64,000 nt of DNA from an uncultured Chitinophagaceae bacterium (GTDB taxonomy: Bacteria; Bacteroidota; Bacteroidia; Chitinophagales; Chitinophagaceae): positions 124,001-188,000 of the forward strand of contig CALCII010000013.1 in NCBI GenBank assembly GCA_937907395.1, in the 5' to 3' direction. The notes beneath the pieces are model-generated. The model ran no database searches. It was not told where the DNA came from and saw only the letters and a list, made by a program, of their open reading frames with translations. The stretch's first letter is position 1, and each line of letters starts with the position of its first letter. Made by a program: the position numbers and the translations under genes. Shown here piece by piece: positions 34,729 to 43,810 of this stretch.

Positions 34729-35526
34729 CTACTTCCGGTTTTGCGCCTGCCAGTTTTTGATATGTTCTGCCACTTCCACCATGGGAGCCACATGCAGCTC
34801 TTTCTGATGTTGTTTGATATAGATTAAAAGTTTCCGGTGTTCTTCCGGTAAAACATCCAGCCCGTTGCCTCCGCCCACACCATGAAACAGAATTACTACC
34901 AATGAATGGGTTTCCATTCCTTTTTTGATCCATTCAATCATTTGATCTGCTGTATGGTTGTAAACCATATAACTATCGATATTATATAAATCGATTTCGT
35001 TGATTTTATGCATTTCATTTCGGACGGCCCTTGCCGCCACAAAATCATTTTTCATGGAATTGATGAATGAAGAATCGCCGATTTTCATTTCTCCGCAGGT
35101 AAAGGCAAAGCTTCGATTTGTTTTTCCATCCAATGCACGTAAAAAGAGATTCGTCATTCTGGTTTCATCCACCATGCGTTGTATGGTATAATTATTCAGT
35201 TGATAATCGGCCGGTACCCATTCTCTGCCGGGAATATTTCCAATACATGGATGAAATAAGGTATGGTTGCCCAACTCATGTCCTGTGGTTGCCAGTTTCT
35301 TCCAGTCGTTTAACCTGTTTTGTACAGAAGTTGAATAAGCTGTGATATAAAATGTTGCTCTCAATCCTAACGAATCGAGCACAGGCACCGCATTGTTGAG
35401 CTGCTGATCAATAGCATCGTCATACGTAAGAACAACGGCTGCTTTTTTCCCGTACCAGGGTTTGATTGTTTGTGCTGCCATGCTTGTAGCAATGATTACA
35501 CAAACGAATAAGAATGCGGTTTTCAT
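34729..35526 (-). CDS. Polysaccharide deacetylase (NodB-fold), exported
   Basis: A 265-residue protein with a signal peptide (MKTAFLFVCVIIATSMAAQ). The NodB homology domain shows the catalytic and metal motifs TYDDA and GNHTLFHP, with ILFHGVGGG near the C-terminus. It would remove acetyl groups from a carbohydrate in the periplasm or outside. First core gene to the right of the integrase. The double hairpin lies just behind its stop. Confidence 0.88.
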   Translation of the reverse strand: MKTAFLFVCVIIATSMAAQTIKPWYGKKAAVVLTYDDAIDQQLNNAVPVLDSLGLRATFYITAYSTSVQNRLNDWKKLATTGHELGNHTLFHPCIGNIPGREWVPADYQLNNYTIQRMVDETRMTNLFLRALDGKTNRSFAFTCGEMKIGDSSFINSMKNDFVAARAVRNEMHKINEIDLYNIDSYMVYNHTADQMIEWIKKGMETHSLVVILFHGVGGGNGLDVLPEEHRKLLIYIKQHQKELHVAPMVEVAEHIKNWQAQNRK

Positions 35527-35578
35527 GTTTATGATTGTTACATGAAAGTAGTAAATAGGTGAACCTGTTCAAACTTTC

Positions 35579-36661
35579 TTATCGAAGTACAGAGAAACGG
35601 AAGATGGTTGTTTCTGTATATGTTTCTCCTGCTTTTAAAATGCTGTTTGGAAAGCCGGGTTGATTGGGGCTGTCTGGGAAATGTTGTGTTTCCAGGCAAA
35701 TGCCTGCAAATGTCCCGTACTTGATTTTTTTCTTTGTATGCTGAAGCGTTCCATCCAGGTGATTAGCAGTATATACTTGTATGCCGGGCTGTGTAGTGAA
35801 GACTTCCAACTGCCTTCCGCTCGCCGGATGATACAACCTTGCCTGTGGTGCTGCAAGACTGAAGCCGGTATTTAAAACCCAATTATGGTCGTACCCTTCT
35901 TTTGTTTGAGAAATGACCTTTCCAATAAGTTTTGATTCTCTGAAATCCAAAGCTGTTTTTTCTACTGGCAAACAAGTACCCGTTGGAATTAAGTTCTGGT
36001 TTAATTCTGTAAATGCATCAGCATCAATTTTCAATTCATGCGATAGAATGTCCTTTTCAGTAGCGGCAGATAAATTGAAATATGTATGATTGGTAAGGTT
36101 AACAGGACAGTCCTTATCTGTTTCTGCAACATAATCAATTCGCAAAGAATTATTTTCTGTAAGTGTATACGTAACGGTAACAAATAAATTGCCGGGATAT
36201 CCTTCTTCACCATCCGGACTATCATAAGAGAGTGTGATGCTGTTGTTGTCTTTCCCTTTTTTTGCGAGCCATATCGCTTTATCAAATCCTTTTAATCCGC
36301 CATGTAATGTATTGCCATTATTATTTGCATTCAGTTGGTGGATTTTGTCATTAAGAGCAAAAACAGCATTGGCAATCCGGTTGGCAAACCGGCCCACAAT
36401 GCAGCCCATGTATGGATTGTTTGGTTGTAAATAACCATCTAATGAATCATAGCCAAGAGCAATATCGCCCGGCACACCGGATCGGTCGGGGGTTAGTATG
36501 CGGGTTATAATTCCTCCATAATTGAGAATGGAAACTTCAAGGCCGGAGGAATTAGATAATGTATACTCTGTAATAATTGAATCATTCAGTCGGCCGAATT
36601 CCTTTTCAGTGATCTGGTATCTGTTATTTCTTATGGCAACTGTATGCTGGGTTTTGTCCAT
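35579..36661 (-). CDS. galM: Aldose 1-epimerase (galactose mutarotase)
   Basis: A 360-residue GalM. The motifs GRFANRIANA, NNGNTLHGG (first catalytic His), NLTNHTYFNL (second His) and CLETQHFPDSPNQP with its downstream glutamate region are all present. It interconverts alpha and beta anomers of aldoses. No signal peptide is evident. It lies 52 bases upstream of the deacetylase gene on the same strand. Confidence 0.93.
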   Translation of the reverse strand: MDKTQHTVAIRNNRYQITEKEFGRLNDSIITEYTLSNSSGLEVSILNYGGIITRILTPDRSGVPGDIALGYDSLDGYLQPNNPYMGCIVGRFANRIANAVFALNDKIHQLNANNNGNTLHGGLKGFDKAIWLAKKGKDNNSITLSYDSPDGEEGYPGNLFVTVTYTLTENNSLRIDYVAETDKDCPVNLTNHTYFNLSAATEKDILSHELKIDADAFTELNQNLIPTGTCLPVEKTALDFRESKLIGKVISQTKEGYDHNWVLNTGFSLAAPQARLYHPASGRQLEVFTTQPGIQVYTANHLDGTLQHTKKKIKYGTFAGICLETQHFPDSPNQPGFPNSILKAGETYTETTIFRFSVLR

Positions 36662-36846
36662 GATGCATATTTCCTTTTCCCGGTAGAAGCGGTTTCAGAT
36701 TTGTGTTGATTCATGATCGAATCAATGAAACCGGAAGTAAAAGTAAGATTATTGTGGTGGATTCATTCGTTTTAAACGGCTGCGATCAGAAATCATTTCA
36801 TTGGCGGTTTGAGATATTTAGGATAAAGCGACTCATATACTTCGTG

Positions 36847-36854
36847 TATCTTTG
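36847..36854 (+). promoter_or_regulatory. -7 box for the DUF3467 gene
   Basis: TATCTTTG fits TAnnTTTG, 17 bases before the ATG at 36872. A matching upstream element is not obvious. Confidence 0.45.
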
Positions 36855-36871
36855 CAACTAATTTTATTCAA

Positions 36872-37186
36872 ATGGATCAAACACAACAAAATCCCAACCA
36901 GCTTAACATTGAAATCACAGAAGAAGTGGCAGAAGGCGAATATGCGAACCTGGCCATTATTACACATAGCCATGCAGAATTTGTGATTGACTTTGTAAAT
37001 GTAATGCCCGGAACTCCCAAGAGTAAAGTGAAATCAAGAATCATTCTTACTCCGCAACATGCCAAGCGTTTCATGAAAGCAATCACCGAAAATATTCAGC
37101 GTTTCGAACAGGCAAACGGCACCATCCGTGATCTTGAGGAGGTAGCGATTCCCATGAACTTTGGCGGACCAACCGCACAGGCATAA
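36872..37186 (+). CDS. DUF3467 protein
   Basis: A 104-residue protein with the DUF3467 hallmark: GEYANLAIITHSHAEFVIDFV, then PGTPKSKVKSRIILTPQHAKRF. Conserved and widespread in Bacteroidota as a single small gene; its function is unknown. A -7 promoter box precedes it. Confidence 0.92.
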   Translation: MDQTQQNPNQLNIEITEEVAEGEYANLAIITHSHAEFVIDFVNVMPGTPKSKVKSRIILTPQHAKRFMKAITENIQRFEQANGTIRDLEEVAIPMNFGGPTAQA

Positions 37187-37254
37187 GTACAGGTTAAAAT
37201 TATTGGTGGCCGGGCTTAGTTACTATAGCCGGGCAATGATCATATTTCAGCATT

Positions 37255-38331
37255 ATGGAACAGGTGTTTTCGTATCAGCAATTATCAGCATTTACAAAGA
37301 ATATTTTTCTGGCAATTGGTTGCAGTGAAGAACATGCAACACTCGCAACAGAAGTGTTACTTTCAGCCGATTTACGTGGCATCGACAGTCACGGTGTAGC
37401 CCGGCTGAGTGGGTATGTACGTTTGTGGCAAGCCAGTCGCATCAATGCAAATCCGCAAATAAAAATTATTCACGAAACACCTTCAACAGCTGTGGTGGAT
37501 GGCGACAGGGCACTGGGTTTGGTAGTTGCTCCTTTTGCTATGCAACTGGCAATCGAAAAAGCAAAACAGGTTGGCACAGGATGGGTAAGTGTGCAAAACA
37601 GTAACCATTTTGGGATAGCAGGGTATCATGCCATGATGGCTTTAAAACAGGATATGATTGGTATGGCTATGACTAATGCCAGTGCTTTGGTGGCTCCTAC
37701 TTTTTCGAAAGAACGGATGCTGGGAACCAACCCTATTGCTGTTGCAGTTCCTTCCGGCGAAGAAGATCCTTTTGTTGCCGATTTTGCAACTACAACCGCT
37801 GCTAATGGCAAGCTTGAAATCCTGCAACGCAAACATGCAGATGCGCCGGAAGGCTGGATACAGGATCAGGATGGCAACTTAACGATTGATGCACATGCAC
37901 TGAAACATAAAGGTGCCTTATTACCATTGGGCAGCGATAAAGAACATGGTAGCCATAAAGGATATGCATTGGGCAGTATTGTTGATATATTTTCGGCAGT
38001 TCTCAGCGGAGCCAATTATGGCCCATGGGTACCACCATTCCCGGCTTACGTTCCCATGCCGGAAAATCAACCCGGCAAAGGATTAGGACATTTTCTGGGT
38101 GCAATGCGTATTGATGCTTTTCGTCCGGCCGAGGTGTTTAAGAAAGATATGGATCAATGGCTGAAACGTTTTCGTGAAGCCAAGCCCATAGATGAAAGTC
38201 AGAAGGTATTGGTGGCTGGCGATCCCGAACGTTTGTTTGAAAAGGAACGTATGGAAAACGGGATTCCATTACTGTCATCTGTAGTGGAAGATTTGACACA
38301 ATTGGGACAGAAATTCAACGTCATTCTTTAA
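37255..38331 (+). CDS. Malate/L-lactate dehydrogenase family oxidoreductase
   Basis: A 358-residue member of the NAD(P)-dependent type-2 malate/L-lactate/ureidoglycolate dehydrogenase family (COG2055). Motifs are RGIDSHGVARL, SNHFGIAGYHA with the catalytic His, and GTNPIAVAVPS. The large protein lacks a Rossmann fold in this family. Substrate cannot be decided by eye. It follows the DUF3467 gene by 68 bases. Confidence 0.9.
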   Translation: MEQVFSYQQLSAFTKNIFLAIGCSEEHATLATEVLLSADLRGIDSHGVARLSGYVRLWQASRINANPQIKIIHETPSTAVVDGDRALGLVVAPFAMQLAIEKAKQVGTGWVSVQNSNHFGIAGYHAMMALKQDMIGMAMTNASALVAPTFSKERMLGTNPIAVAVPSGEEDPFVADFATTTAANGKLEILQRKHADAPEGWIQDQDGNLTIDAHALKHKGALLPLGSDKEHGSHKGYALGSIVDIFSAVLSGANYGPWVPPFPAYVPMPENQPGKGLGHFLGAMRIDAFRPAEVFKKDMDQWLKRFREAKPIDESQKVLVAGDPERLFEKERMENGIPLLSSVVEDLTQLGQKFNVIL

Positions 38332-38446
38332 TTTCGCAATCCTTTTACTTGCTTGCTCATACGAATGAATGAAACTATTGTTTCATTCAGTAACTCTTAT
38401 TCATTAACAACAAAGGATGACTTTGTAAATTTTAAAATTCAGTGAA

Positions 38447-39769
38447 ATGAAAGTGATGAAATTTGGCGGCACTTCTGTAGGAAAGCCCGAGCGTATGCAC
38501 CAGGTAGCCGACCTTATTACCAGGGATGATGAGCCGAAAATTGTAGTGTTAAGTGCTTTAAGCGGAACAACCAATACACTGGTTGCAATTGGCGATGCGT
38601 TGGCAAAAGGCGACCGTACAGCAGCAAAGCAACACATCGACAACCTGGATGCACATTATCAACAGTTCCTTAATGGTTTGTTTTTAAACCGTGAAGTGAA
38701 GGAAAAGTGTGCGAAGATTATTGGAGAGCATTTCGAATTCCTCAATATCATCCTGAAAATTTCTTTCAATGATGCGTTGAATAAAGATATCCTTGCACAA
38801 GGTGAACTGATGAGCACGAAGATGTTCAGCTGCTATCTCGAAGAAAAAGGAATTGATCATATTTTATTGCCGGCTCTTGATTTCATGAGTATTGATGCGT
38901 ATGAAGAGCCGCAGGTTCCTGTAATTAAAGGAAAACTGGAACAGTTGCTTTCTCAAAACAAAACAAAGAAAATTTTTATTACACAAGGTTATATCTGCCG
39001 CAATGCAAGAGGTGAAGTGGATAACCTGAAACGTGGCGGCAGTGATTACAGTGCATCTCTCATTGCAGCAGCAGCGAATGCCAGTGTGTGTGAAATATGG
39101 ACCGATATTGATGGCATGCACAATAACGATCCACGTGTAGTGAAGAAGACGGTGGCTATTGAGCAACTGAGCTTTGATGAAGCTGCTGAGCTGGCTTATT
39201 TTGGAGCAAAAATTCTGCACCCGGCTTCTATCTGGCCTGCACAGCATTATAATATTCCTGTAAAGCTGCTCAATACGATGCAGCCCGATGCAAAAGGGAC
39301 ATTGATTGTGGAAGATGCGGGTAGCGAAGGTGTGAAAGCAGTAGCTGCAAAAGATGGCATCATTGCAATTAAGATCAAAAGCAGCCGCATGTTGCTTGCT
39401 TATGGTTTCCTGCGTAAGATATTTGAAGTGTTTGAAAAGTACCGCACTTCAATTGATATGATCACTACTTCTGAAGTAGCTGTTTCTGTTACCATTGATA
39501 CAGATGCACATCTCGCAGAAATTATCCAGGAACTGGAACCGTTTGGAACAGTTGAAGTGGATAAAGAGCAAACGATTATTTCTATTGTAGGAAATGAAAT
39601 TGCAAAAACAGACAGAATTTTAACCCGTTTGTTTGATAGCCTGGAAACAATTCCTGTTCGTATGGTGAGTTATGGTGGTAGTCCGCACAACGTTTCATTA
39701 CTGGTGCCTTCTTCCTTTAAAACACAAACCTTGCAGGTGTTGAATAAAGGTATCTTTGGTTTAGAATAA
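38447..39769 (+). CDS. lysC: Aspartate kinase
   Basis: A 440-residue monofunctional aspartokinase: MKFGGTSVGKPERM at the start, RGGSDYSASLIAAA and WTDIDGMHNNDPRVV in the kinase part, and tandem ACT domains from about residue 300 for feedback control. It phosphorylates aspartate at the head of lysine, threonine and methionine synthesis. A terminator follows. The symbol is given by function; which paralogue it is cannot be told. Confidence 0.92.
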   Translation: MKVMKFGGTSVGKPERMHQVADLITRDDEPKIVVLSALSGTTNTLVAIGDALAKGDRTAAKQHIDNLDAHYQQFLNGLFLNREVKEKCAKIIGEHFEFLNIILKISFNDALNKDILAQGELMSTKMFSCYLEEKGIDHILLPALDFMSIDAYEEPQVPVIKGKLEQLLSQNKTKKIFITQGYICRNARGEVDNLKRGGSDYSASLIAAAANASVCEIWTDIDGMHNNDPRVVKKTVAIEQLSFDEAAELAYFGAKILHPASIWPAQHYNIPVKLLNTMQPDAKGTLIVEDAGSEGVKAVAAKDGIIAIKIKSSRMLLAYGFLRKIFEVFEKYRTSIDMITTSEVAVSVTIDTDAHLAEIIQELEPFGTVEVDKEQTIISIVGNEIAKTDRILTRLFDSLETIPVRMVSYGGSPHNVSLLVPSSFKTQTLQVLNKGIFGLE

Positions 39770-39787
39770 ACTTACATATGCATAAGT

Positions 39788-39817
39788 AAAAGCCACAGTT
39801 CATGCTGTGGCTTTTTT
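39788..39817. terminator. Bidirectional terminator
   Basis: AAAAGCCACAG (39788-39798) pairs with CTGTGGCTTTT (39805-39815), then Ts. It serves the aspartokinase gene and the convergent photolyase-like gene. Confidence 0.8.
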
Positions 39818-40911
39818 TATAGATATTTCTGCGCCTTTTTCCAGAAAGCAAAGAAGGAAGGGTGATATCCTTTTACATCCGGAAACATCCACGGATAGGG
39901 ATCTGCCATTCCTGAAAAATGTTGGTGTAGCGGATGATTGAGAAAGTAAACAGGCTGATCCGGGTTTATTTCTTTTTTCAGTTCTTCAAACTCTCCTGTG
40001 AAAATCCGGATGCCTGGAATATTTTCTTTTGCAAGTGAAAGAATAAACGACATTACTTTTTCACTTACCGGATACTGATTGAAGTGGGATGGTTCCAGTA
40101 AGAGAACACGGTTAATATTTTCATTTGAACGCCAGTGAGGGTTGAGCCAATAGGACGTATAAACAGCTACTGGAAAATTATTTGCAATCTGAAAGTCCTG
40201 ATCCGTTTTGGGAAGTGCCGTGTTAAGCAGAGGTAACGATTTGCTTTTTAAAACATCTGGTATTTCCTGCTTTAGAATGGTTTCATAGGAATGATCAAGA
40301 AATGTATGTTGCTGGGTTGATTTTAAATAGTGGTTCACGTTCTCCTGGTTGGCAATATACTTTTTCGAAGAGAAACTGCCTGCCACCCATTGCCAGCTGC
40401 AGCTGTTGCTTGCCAGATCGCCATCCAGCAGGTGATAATACATCCAACGGGAAGGTTGGATCCAATGAACTTTGGCTAGATTACAAGTAATACCAGCCAC
40501 ATACATACGAGAATGATTGTGCATGTATCCTGTTTCAAAAAGCCTTTGTATTTCAGTATCAATCGCTTCAATTCCTGTTTGCGCTTTTATAATGGCAGTT
40601 GGCATCTCCTGGTGTGATAAATTCTGTTGAGGCTGTTTCAAGTCGCTGAAAATTTTATTGCCTTTTGCTTCCCATACCCGTTGAAAGTATTCCCGCCATG
40701 CAAGTTCCTGTAAGAATTTGTCAACCTGGTACGGTTTGTATCCTTTTGAAAGGATTGCTTGTTTTATTTGCGGAAGTGTAAGGAATCCACGGGAGATATA
40801 GGGGGAAAGTTTTGTAACAGCACCATCGATGAAATTTCTTGTCTTACTGTATCTTATGGGATCAATGTGATCAATCAATGATTCAATTGCAGATCTGTTA
40901 ACGGGGAACAT
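39817..40911 (-). CDS. Photolyase/cryptochrome-like FAD protein, apparently permuted
   Basis: A 364-residue protein. The FAD-binding photolyase domain starts at residue 1 instead of about 200 (GAVTKLSPYISRGFL, FLQELAWREYFQRVW, MHNHSRMYVAG, WMYYHLLDGDLASNSCSWQWVAG). There is no N-terminal alpha/beta antenna domain. The C-terminal 120 residues (VLLLEPSHFNQYP, then PGIRIFTGEFEELKKEI) resemble the Rossmann-like N-terminal domain of DPRP photolyases, so the order seems inverted. It probably acts in light-dependent DNA repair or light sensing. The DUF2805 gene begins 4 bases upstream. Confidence 0.8.
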   Translation of the reverse strand: MFPVNRSAIESLIDHIDPIRYSKTRNFIDGAVTKLSPYISRGFLTLPQIKQAILSKGYKPYQVDKFLQELAWREYFQRVWEAKGNKIFSDLKQPQQNLSHQEMPTAIIKAQTGIEAIDTEIQRLFETGYMHNHSRMYVAGITCNLAKVHWIQPSRWMYYHLLDGDLASNSCSWQWVAGSFSSKKYIANQENVNHYLKSTQQHTFLDHSYETILKQEIPDVLKSKSLPLLNTALPKTDQDFQIANNFPVAVYTSYWLNPHWRSNENINRVLLLEPSHFNQYPVSEKVMSFILSLAKENIPGIRIFTGEFEELKKEINPDQPVYFLNHPLHQHFSGMADPYPWMFPDVKGYHPSFFAFWKKAQKYL

Positions 40912-40914
40912 GCT

Positions 40915-41196
40915 TTAATTTCTTTTTGAAATTTTATTGAGGCTGATTGTCTTTTGCCGGGAGCATTTAAATCGTGTGGTTTCCTTTAATCGTAACGATT
41001 GATGTTTCGTGTCTCTTCCTTTCATTCGTTTTCTCCACATCCGGAAACTGGATGCTTTCATTTGTTTGCGCATCAATGCAATCACTTCTTGTTCCCTTAT
41101 TCCAAACTGGAACCAGATGGCTTCAAAAGGAGTTCTGTCTTCCCAGGCCATTTCTATGATTCTGTCTGTCTCCTGAACCGTAAACTCTTTTGTCAT
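40915..41196 (-). CDS. DUF2805/TIGR03643 family protein
   Basis: A 93-residue protein with MAWEDRTPFEAIWFQFGI and REQEVIALMRKQMKASSFRMWRKR, the hallmark of the TIGR03643/DUF2805 family, an HTH-like small protein usually found beside photolyase or cryptochrome genes. The C-terminus is basic. It is followed directly by the photolyase-like gene, and a 13-bp inverted repeat lies upstream. Confidence 0.85.
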   Translation of the reverse strand: MTKEFTVQETDRIIEMAWEDRTPFEAIWFQFGIREQEVIALMRKQMKASSFRMWRKRMKGRDTKHQSLRLKETTRFKCSRQKTISLNKISKRN

Positions 41197-41216
41197 AACG
41201 AAGTAAAATCGGTTTC

Positions 41217-41251
41217 AATCAAAACAAAATCAGTTTGGTTTTGTTTTGATT
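41217..41251. promoter_or_regulatory. 13-bp inverted repeat in a divergent promoter
   Basis: AATCAAAACAAAA (41217-41229) and TTTTGTTTTGATT (41239-41251) are perfect complements around 9 bases. The repeat fills the 57-base gap between the divergent DUF2805 and HARE-HTH genes and ends 2 bases before the ATG at 41254. It may act as a shared operator. Confidence 0.55.
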
Positions 41252-41253
41252 CT

Positions 41254-41532
41254 ATGGGAAAAACAATGGAAGCCTATCAACCGTTAAATGCAATTACATT
41301 CCGCACTGCTGCGCTCGATATTTTAAAAGCAACCGGAGAGCCAATGCACTACACAGAAATTGCCAGGGTAGCGATCAAATCGGGCTATTGGCGGCAACAG
41401 GATGAAGAGTTCATCAAACAGCATATGTACCAGGCCATCAAATCAGATATCCGCAAAAAGCGATTTGGTTCTGTGTTTGAAGAAGTGGCACCGGGAACCT
41501 ACCAGGTAAATAAAGTGATCGTTAAAGATTAA
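41254..41532 (+). CDS. HARE-HTH domain protein
   Basis: A 92-residue protein that is one HARE-HTH domain (FRTAALDILKATGEPMHYTEIARVA, then QHMYQAIKSDIRKKRFGSVFEEVAPGTYQV). The domain is linked to DNA or chromatin contacts and restriction-related proteins. The frame is open further upstream, but that part is antisense to the DUF2805 gene, so the ATG at 41254 is chosen. Its last 4 bases overlap the convergent DPRP gene. Confidence 0.75.
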   Translation: MGKTMEAYQPLNAITFRTAALDILKATGEPMHYTEIARVAIKSGYWRQQDEEFIKQHMYQAIKSDIRKKRFGSVFEEVAPGTYQVNKVIVKD

Positions 41533-43016
41533 ATGACAGATTTATCTAGTTGTTGGAGATAATCATTTGCAAACTGTAAATGATTTTTTCGTTTTGCTTC
41601 ATCCATTTTATCCCATGTTGTTAACAGCATTCCCAATCGGGGATTGGATTCAAAAAAGTTCCGGTGTTCACTCATAAAACGCCAGAATAATCCATCCCAG
41701 GTTTGTTGCCAGTTTCCTTTTTCCCAGTTGCCCATTTTTAATAAATAATTACTACTGCTGATATAGGGTTTGGTGGTCATGAGTCCTCCATCGGCGAATT
41801 GTGTCATACCATACACGTTCGGTACCATCACCCAATCGTACGAATCAATAAATAATTCCATAAACCAGCGATATACTTCATCGGGATCAAATTCGCAAAG
41901 CAGCATAAAGTTTCCCAATGCCATTAATCGCTCAATGTGATGTGCATAACCGGTTGTGAGAATTCGTTTGATAATAATATCGATGGGTTCAATTCCGGTT
42001 GTGCCGTTCCAGAACGAAGCCGGTATCTTTCGTTTGAATTTCCAGTAGTTGTTGGTTCGTTGTTTGCTGCCTTCTGCTTCATATACAATGCGTATGAATT
42101 CACGCCAGCCTGTTATCTGTCGCACAAACCCTTCCAATGAGTTCAGTGGAATTTCATTGATAGCAGCAAATGCAATTGCTTTTTGAATAATGTCATCAGG
42201 CGATAGCAAACCAATGTTTAGCATAGGTGTAAGAACCGAATGAAAAAGGAAAGATTCATTGGTATGCATGGCATCTTCATAAACACCAAATTTTGCAAAT
42301 CGTTGCTGCAGAAACTCTTCCAGCCATGCTTCTGCGTCTTTGTTAGTAACAGGATACTTGAAATGTTCAATTGATCCATAATTGTCTACAAAATGCATTT
42401 CTACATATTCCCTTGCTTCTTTCACCCATTTGTTTTCGTTGGGAAACTGAATTTTCGGAACTGATTCATTCTTTGGCAGCTTTAATCGGTTCTCCGCATC
42501 AAAAGTCCATTTGCCGCCCAATGGTTTTTTGTTGTCATCGAGTAACAAATTCCTTTGTTTTCGTTGCCAGATGTAGAAGTCGGTTTGGAAATAGGGTTTC
42601 CTGTTTTTGAAAAAAGAATGAACATCTTCCATCTTGTTAAGGAAGTTGGGAGAGGAGAAACCATTTGTTGCAATGGAAAACCGGGCGCAGGTCTCTTTGA
42701 TCCGTTTGTGTAGCCAATTGTCAACCGGGTCCACATACAACAACTCTGTTATTTCTTGTGAAAAAAGATGTGATATGAGTTCCCGAACATCAGATCTGAT
42801 ATCGGTCGCCTCAATATAAGTAACATCATAGCCTTTTTGTTTCAGCTGATCTTCATACCATTTCATTGAACTTCTGTGCAACACCAGTTTCTGTTTGTGG
42901 AAATTGTATTGTTTGAAAAACAGGAATTCTTCCACAAGAAAAACGGGGACATCTTTTTGCAGCGCCGGGTTTGATTCAAACAGTTGATGTGGAAAAATGA
43001 GTGTTGCTTTATGCAT
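41529..43016 (-). CDS. Cryptochrome/photolyase of the DPRP (FeS-BCP-type) family
   Basis: About 495 residues from MHKATLIFPHQLF. An N-terminal DPRP Rossmann-like domain is followed by the FAD-binding helical domain (EGFVRQITGWREFIR, HHIERLMALGNF, WVMVPNVYGMTQFADGG). It resembles bacterial (6-4) photolyases with an Fe-S cluster, but the segment after TKPYISSS lacks the three cluster cysteines; only one Cys (LLCEFDP) remains in the helical half. The frame is open to 43064, yet that start would lie 5 bases from the divergent SDR start and run through an inverted repeat, so 43016 or 43022 is preferred. Confidence 0.85.
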   Translation of the reverse strand: MHKATLIFPHQLFESNPALQKDVPVFLVEEFLFFKQYNFHKQKLVLHRSSMKWYEDQLKQKGYDVTYIEATDIRSDVRELISHLFSQEITELLYVDPVDNWLHKRIKETCARFSIATNGFSSPNFLNKMEDVHSFFKNRKPYFQTDFYIWQRKQRNLLLDDNKKPLGGKWTFDAENRLKLPKNESVPKIQFPNENKWVKEAREYVEMHFVDNYGSIEHFKYPVTNKDAEAWLEEFLQQRFAKFGVYEDAMHTNESFLFHSVLTPMLNIGLLSPDDIIQKAIAFAAINEIPLNSLEGFVRQITGWREFIRIVYEAEGSKQRTNNYWKFKRKIPASFWNGTTGIEPIDIIIKRILTTGYAHHIERLMALGNFMLLCEFDPDEVYRWFMELFIDSYDWVMVPNVYGMTQFADGGLMTTKPYISSSNYLLKMGNWEKGNWQQTWDGLFWRFMSEHRNFFESNPRLGMLLTTWDKMDEAKRKNHLQFANDYLQQLDKSVI

Positions 43017-43022
43017 GATCAT

Positions 43023-43051
43023 TACAACAATTCCTTTTTGATATTGTTGTA
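43023..43051. promoter_or_regulatory. 9-bp inverted repeat before the DPRP gene
   Basis: TACAACAAT (43023-43031) and ATTGTTGTA (43043-43051) are perfect complements with an 11-base spacer, between the divergent DPRP and SDR genes. Candidate operator. Confidence 0.4.
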
Positions 43052-43069
43052 CATGCCTATTCATTCAAA

Positions 43070-43786
43070 ATGGAAACAATAAAAGGTAAAACAATTTTGC
43101 TCACCGGTGCCACCGGAGGAATTGGAAAAGAAACGGCAAAAATATTAGCGTCCAGTGGAGCAACGCTTTTTTTAACGGCACGTGATGAAATGAAGTTAAA
43201 GGAATTGGCTGCAGAGCTTTTGTTACCTGCCGATAGATATTATGCGGCAGATCTTACTGACTCTGAACAGGTGAAGAAATTAGGAGAACAGTTCTTCTCT
43301 GTCTTCGGTCATATAGATGTGTTAGTGAACGCATCCGGAATTGGTATCATCAAATCAATGGATACATTGGATGAGATGGATTTTATGAAAACAATTCACA
43401 TCAATTTGTATGCACCGTTTCTTTTAATGAAGACATTCCTTCCCTCCATGAAAAGCAATAAAAAGGGATTAATCATCAACATTCCCGGTGTGCTGGGCAA
43501 AGTACCTATGGCCGGGGCTGCAGCTTATAGTGCCAGTAAATACGGACTGGTGGGAATGATGCAAAGTGTCAGGGAAGAGTTGAAACGCACAGATATACGA
43601 ATCACCAACCTTTTCATGGGAGGGGTGGATACCCCTTTCTGGGATGAAATTGATCTCCGTGTACAAAGAGAAAAAATGATCCGTAGCGAAGAAGCAGCCC
43701 GGGCTATCTGGTTCTTGTGTCAGCAACCAGCCAGTGCTGTGGTCAGCGAAATGGTGTTTCAGCCGTTTAATCACCAGGCGATTTAA
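43070..43786 (+). CDS. Short-chain dehydrogenase/reductase
   Basis: A 238-residue classical SDR: the cofactor motif TGATGGIGKE near 13-22, NASG, and the active site YSASKYG (Tyr and Lys). The substrate is unknown. It is divergent from the DPRP photolyase gene; SDR genes are often found in such light-related clusters, so a link is plausible but inferred. Confidence 0.9.
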   Translation: METIKGKTILLTGATGGIGKETAKILASSGATLFLTARDEMKLKELAAELLLPADRYYAADLTDSEQVKKLGEQFFSVFGHIDVLVNASGIGIIKSMDTLDEMDFMKTIHINLYAPFLLMKTFLPSMKSNKKGLIINIPGVLGKVPMAGAAAYSASKYGLVGMMQSVREELKRTDIRITNLFMGGVDTPFWDEIDLRVQREKMIRSEEAARAIWFLCQQPASAVVSEMVFQPFNHQAI

Positions 43787-43810
43787 GTTTGATTTCCTTA
43801 TTTTTAAGAT

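Noticed and set aside
34586..34933. Reading frame of 115 codons, minus strand
   Set aside because: It overlaps the deacetylase gene in another frame and the terminator hairpin, and its composition is not protein-like.
40999..41253. N-terminal extension of the HARE-HTH protein
   Set aside because: It is antisense to the DUF2805 gene and runs through the divergent promoter; the domain starts after the ATG at 41254.
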